From positions 1 to 9,131 of the forward strand of contig CAZUZD010000256.1 in the NCBI GenBank assembly GCA_964624465.1: a stretch of DNA of 9,131 nt, read 5' to 3'. The notes beneath the pieces were generated by a model. The model searched no databases and was not told where the DNA came from. It saw nothing but the letters and a program-made list of their open reading frames with translations. Below, piece by piece: positions 8,365 to 9,131 of this stretch. Every line of letters begins with the position of its first letter. The first letter of the stretch is position 1. A program made the translations under genes and the position numbers. This DNA comes from CAZUZD01 sp964624465. GTDB taxonomy: Bacteria > Planctomycetota > Planctomycetia > Isosphaerales > Isosphaeraceae.

Positions 8365-8433
8365 GCGGCTCAGGCGGGAAGAGGGGTCGGTATTCACCGA
8401 TCGCACCCGAGCGGGGCGTTGCGGGAATGGTAC

Positions 8434-8459
8434 GCCCCCGACCGGGTCCGGTCGGGGGC
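8434..8459 (-). terminator. Strong GC stem-loop after acnA
   Basis: GCCCCCGACC (8434-8443) and its exact reverse complement (8450-8459) form a 10-bp stem with a 6-nt loop. It lies about 80 nt after the acnA stop in the direction of transcription. There is no T-run. It probably marks the 3' end of the acnA message or protects it from exonucleases, and separates acnA from the pdh genes. Confidence 0.55.
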
Positions 8460-8499
8460 CGCTACCGATTCCGACGGGATCAGGGCCGCCAGACCGAGC

Positions 8500-8515
8500 C
8501 GGGCGGCTTCGCCCG
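8500..8515 (-). other. Short stem-loop just after acnA
   Basis: CGGGCG (8500-8505) and CGCCCG (8510-8515) pair around a 4-nt loop, 25 nt beyond the acnA stop. With the larger hairpin at 8434-8459 it forms a tandem pair after acnA. It is too short to call a terminator on its own. Confidence 0.35.
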
Positions 8516-8540
8516 ACTGCCGGCGACCCCGAGCGGGCGG

Positions 8541-9131
8541 TCAACCCGCCAGGAGCTGGCGCAGCACGTACGGCAGGATGCCACCATGCTCATAGTACCG
8601 GATCTCCTGGGGCGTGTCGATCCGGACAGTCGCCGTGAACCGCACCACCTTACCATCGGCAGCGGTGGCCGCCACCGTGACCGACCGGCCACCCTTGAAC
8701 TCGGATTTTAGGCCGTCGACCAGCCCCTCGATGGTGAACACCTCCTCACCGCTGAGTCCCAGGCTCGCCGCGTTGGCCCCGACCTCGAATTGCAGCGGCA
8801 GGATGCCCATCCCCACCAGGTTGGAGCGGTGGATCCGCTCGAAGCTCTCGGCGATGACCGCCCGCACCCCCAGCAGCGCCGGACCCTTGGCGGCCCAGTC
8901 GCGCGACGAGCCCGAGCCGTACTCCTTGCCCGCCAGGATGATCAGCGGCACGCCCTCGGCACGGTACTGCTCGGCCGCCTCGAAGATCGAGGTGACGGAG
9001 CCGTCCGGCAGGTGCCTGGTGACACCGCCCTCGGTTCCCGGGGCGAGGTGGTTGCGGAGCCGGACGTTGGCGAACGTGCCGCGCATCATCACCTCGTGAT
9101 TGCCGCGGCGGGAGCCGTAGGAGTTGAAGTC
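8541..9131 (-). CDS. acnA: Aconitate hydratase (AcnA type), C-terminal part, 5' truncated
   Basis: Aconitase interconverts citrate and isocitrate through cis-aconitate with a [4Fe-4S] cluster. The window holds the last 196 residues; the frame runs off the right edge, so the cluster-binding cysteines in the first domains are outside. What is visible is the swivel domain: DFNSYGSRRGNHEVMMRGTF at the edge, then GKEYGSGSSRDWAAKGP, which carries the substrate-binding serine and arginine, then ESFERIHRSNLVGMGILPL, ending YYEHGGILPYVLRQLLAG. The order and wording match the monomeric AcnA/IRP-like branch rather than AcnB, in which the swivel domain is at the N-terminus. The GTG at 9092 is internal and not a start. 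It is transcribed in the same direction as the pdh genes but is separated from them by two stem-loops. Confidence 0.96.
   Translation of the reverse strand, partial: DFNSYGSRRGNHEVMMRGTFANVRLRNHLAPGTEGGVTRHLPDGSVTSIFEAAEQYRAEGVPLIILAGKEYGSGSSRDWAAKGPALLGVRAVIAESFERIHRSNLVGMGILPLQFEVGANAASLGLSGEEVFTIEGLVDGLKSEFKGGRSVTVAATAADGKVVRFTATVRIDTPQEIRYYEHGGILPYVLRQLLAG

Larger units (their letters stand above)
8170..8540 (-). other. acnA-pdhA intergenic region, likely pdh control region
   Basis: This 371-bp stretch between the acnA stop and pdhA holds no credible gene. Read leftward it contains two hairpins just after acnA (8500-8515 and 8434-8459), then a less GC-rich patch around 8330-8400 that may hold the pdh promoter. 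After that comes a G/C-block leader with a 12-bp palindrome, CCGACCGGTCGG (8272-8283), enclosed by CTGCGG (8254-8259) and CCGCAG (8286-8291), and several GGGCCC blocks. No promoter here is strong by consensus: TTAAGA followed 17 bp later by AAGTAT is the best pair I can find, and it is weak. Confidence 0.5.

Noticed and set aside
8170..8544. N-terminal extension of PdhA in the open frame up to 8544
   Set aside because: It is low-complexity Pro/Arg/Gly sequence overlapping the acnA stop region; ATG 8169 has a strong ribosome site and gives the normal family N-terminus.
6751..8595. Long + strand open frame (614 codons) antisense to pdhB, pdhA and the acnA end
   Set aside because: It has the same artefact composition (Asp/Gly/Ala/Val/His-rich) and crosses three genes with strong family motifs.

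Overview
The window comes from a GC-rich bacterium (roughly two thirds G+C by eye) and carries core carbon metabolism, with no mobile, phage, CRISPR or RNA-gene content that I can see. Most of it encodes the two 2-oxoacid dehydrogenase complexes that feed and run the TCA cycle, plus the end of an aconitase gene. The dense genome, GTG starts, alpha/beta type pyruvate dehydrogenase E1, and small secreted class II-like c-type cytochrome would fit a planctomycete of the Isosphaera/Gemmata kind. That placement is inference only; no marker gene is present to prove it.

Layout, left to right. On the + strand are the 3' part of sucB (E2 of 2-oxoglutarate dehydrogenase, cut by the left edge) and a complete lpd (E3, 912-2318). 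A perfect 13-bp stem-loop (2361-2392) follows and separates this unit from convergent genes. On the - strand lies a short gene for an exported haem protein (2442-2873) with its own plausible promoter. Next come the genes of a pyruvate dehydrogenase complex, transcribed leftward in the order pdhA (7159-8169), pdhB (6151-7137), pdhC (4672-5940) and a second lpd (3139-4524). At the right edge, also leftward, is the 3' part of acnA (aconitase, 8541 to beyond 9131), separated from pdhA by about 370 bp that holds stem-loops and a possible pdh promoter.

How the genes work together: PdhA/PdhB decarboxylate pyruvate, PdhC transfers the acetyl group to CoA and the pdh-linked E3 reoxidises the lipoyl arm. 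Aconitase acts in the cycle that consumes acetyl-CoA, and SucB with the other E3 runs the later 2-oxoglutarate step. The presence of two distinct E3 genes, each next to its own E2, suggests each complex has a dedicated E3. The cytochrome between them could carry electrons in the periplasm, but nothing in the sequence links it to the dehydrogenases.

I do not see an undescribed system here. The points most worth checking are the regulatory ones: a hairpin with a T-run between pdhC and lpd, a direct repeat at 21-bp spacing upstream of pdhA, and the C-terminal-haem cytochrome between the two E3 genes.
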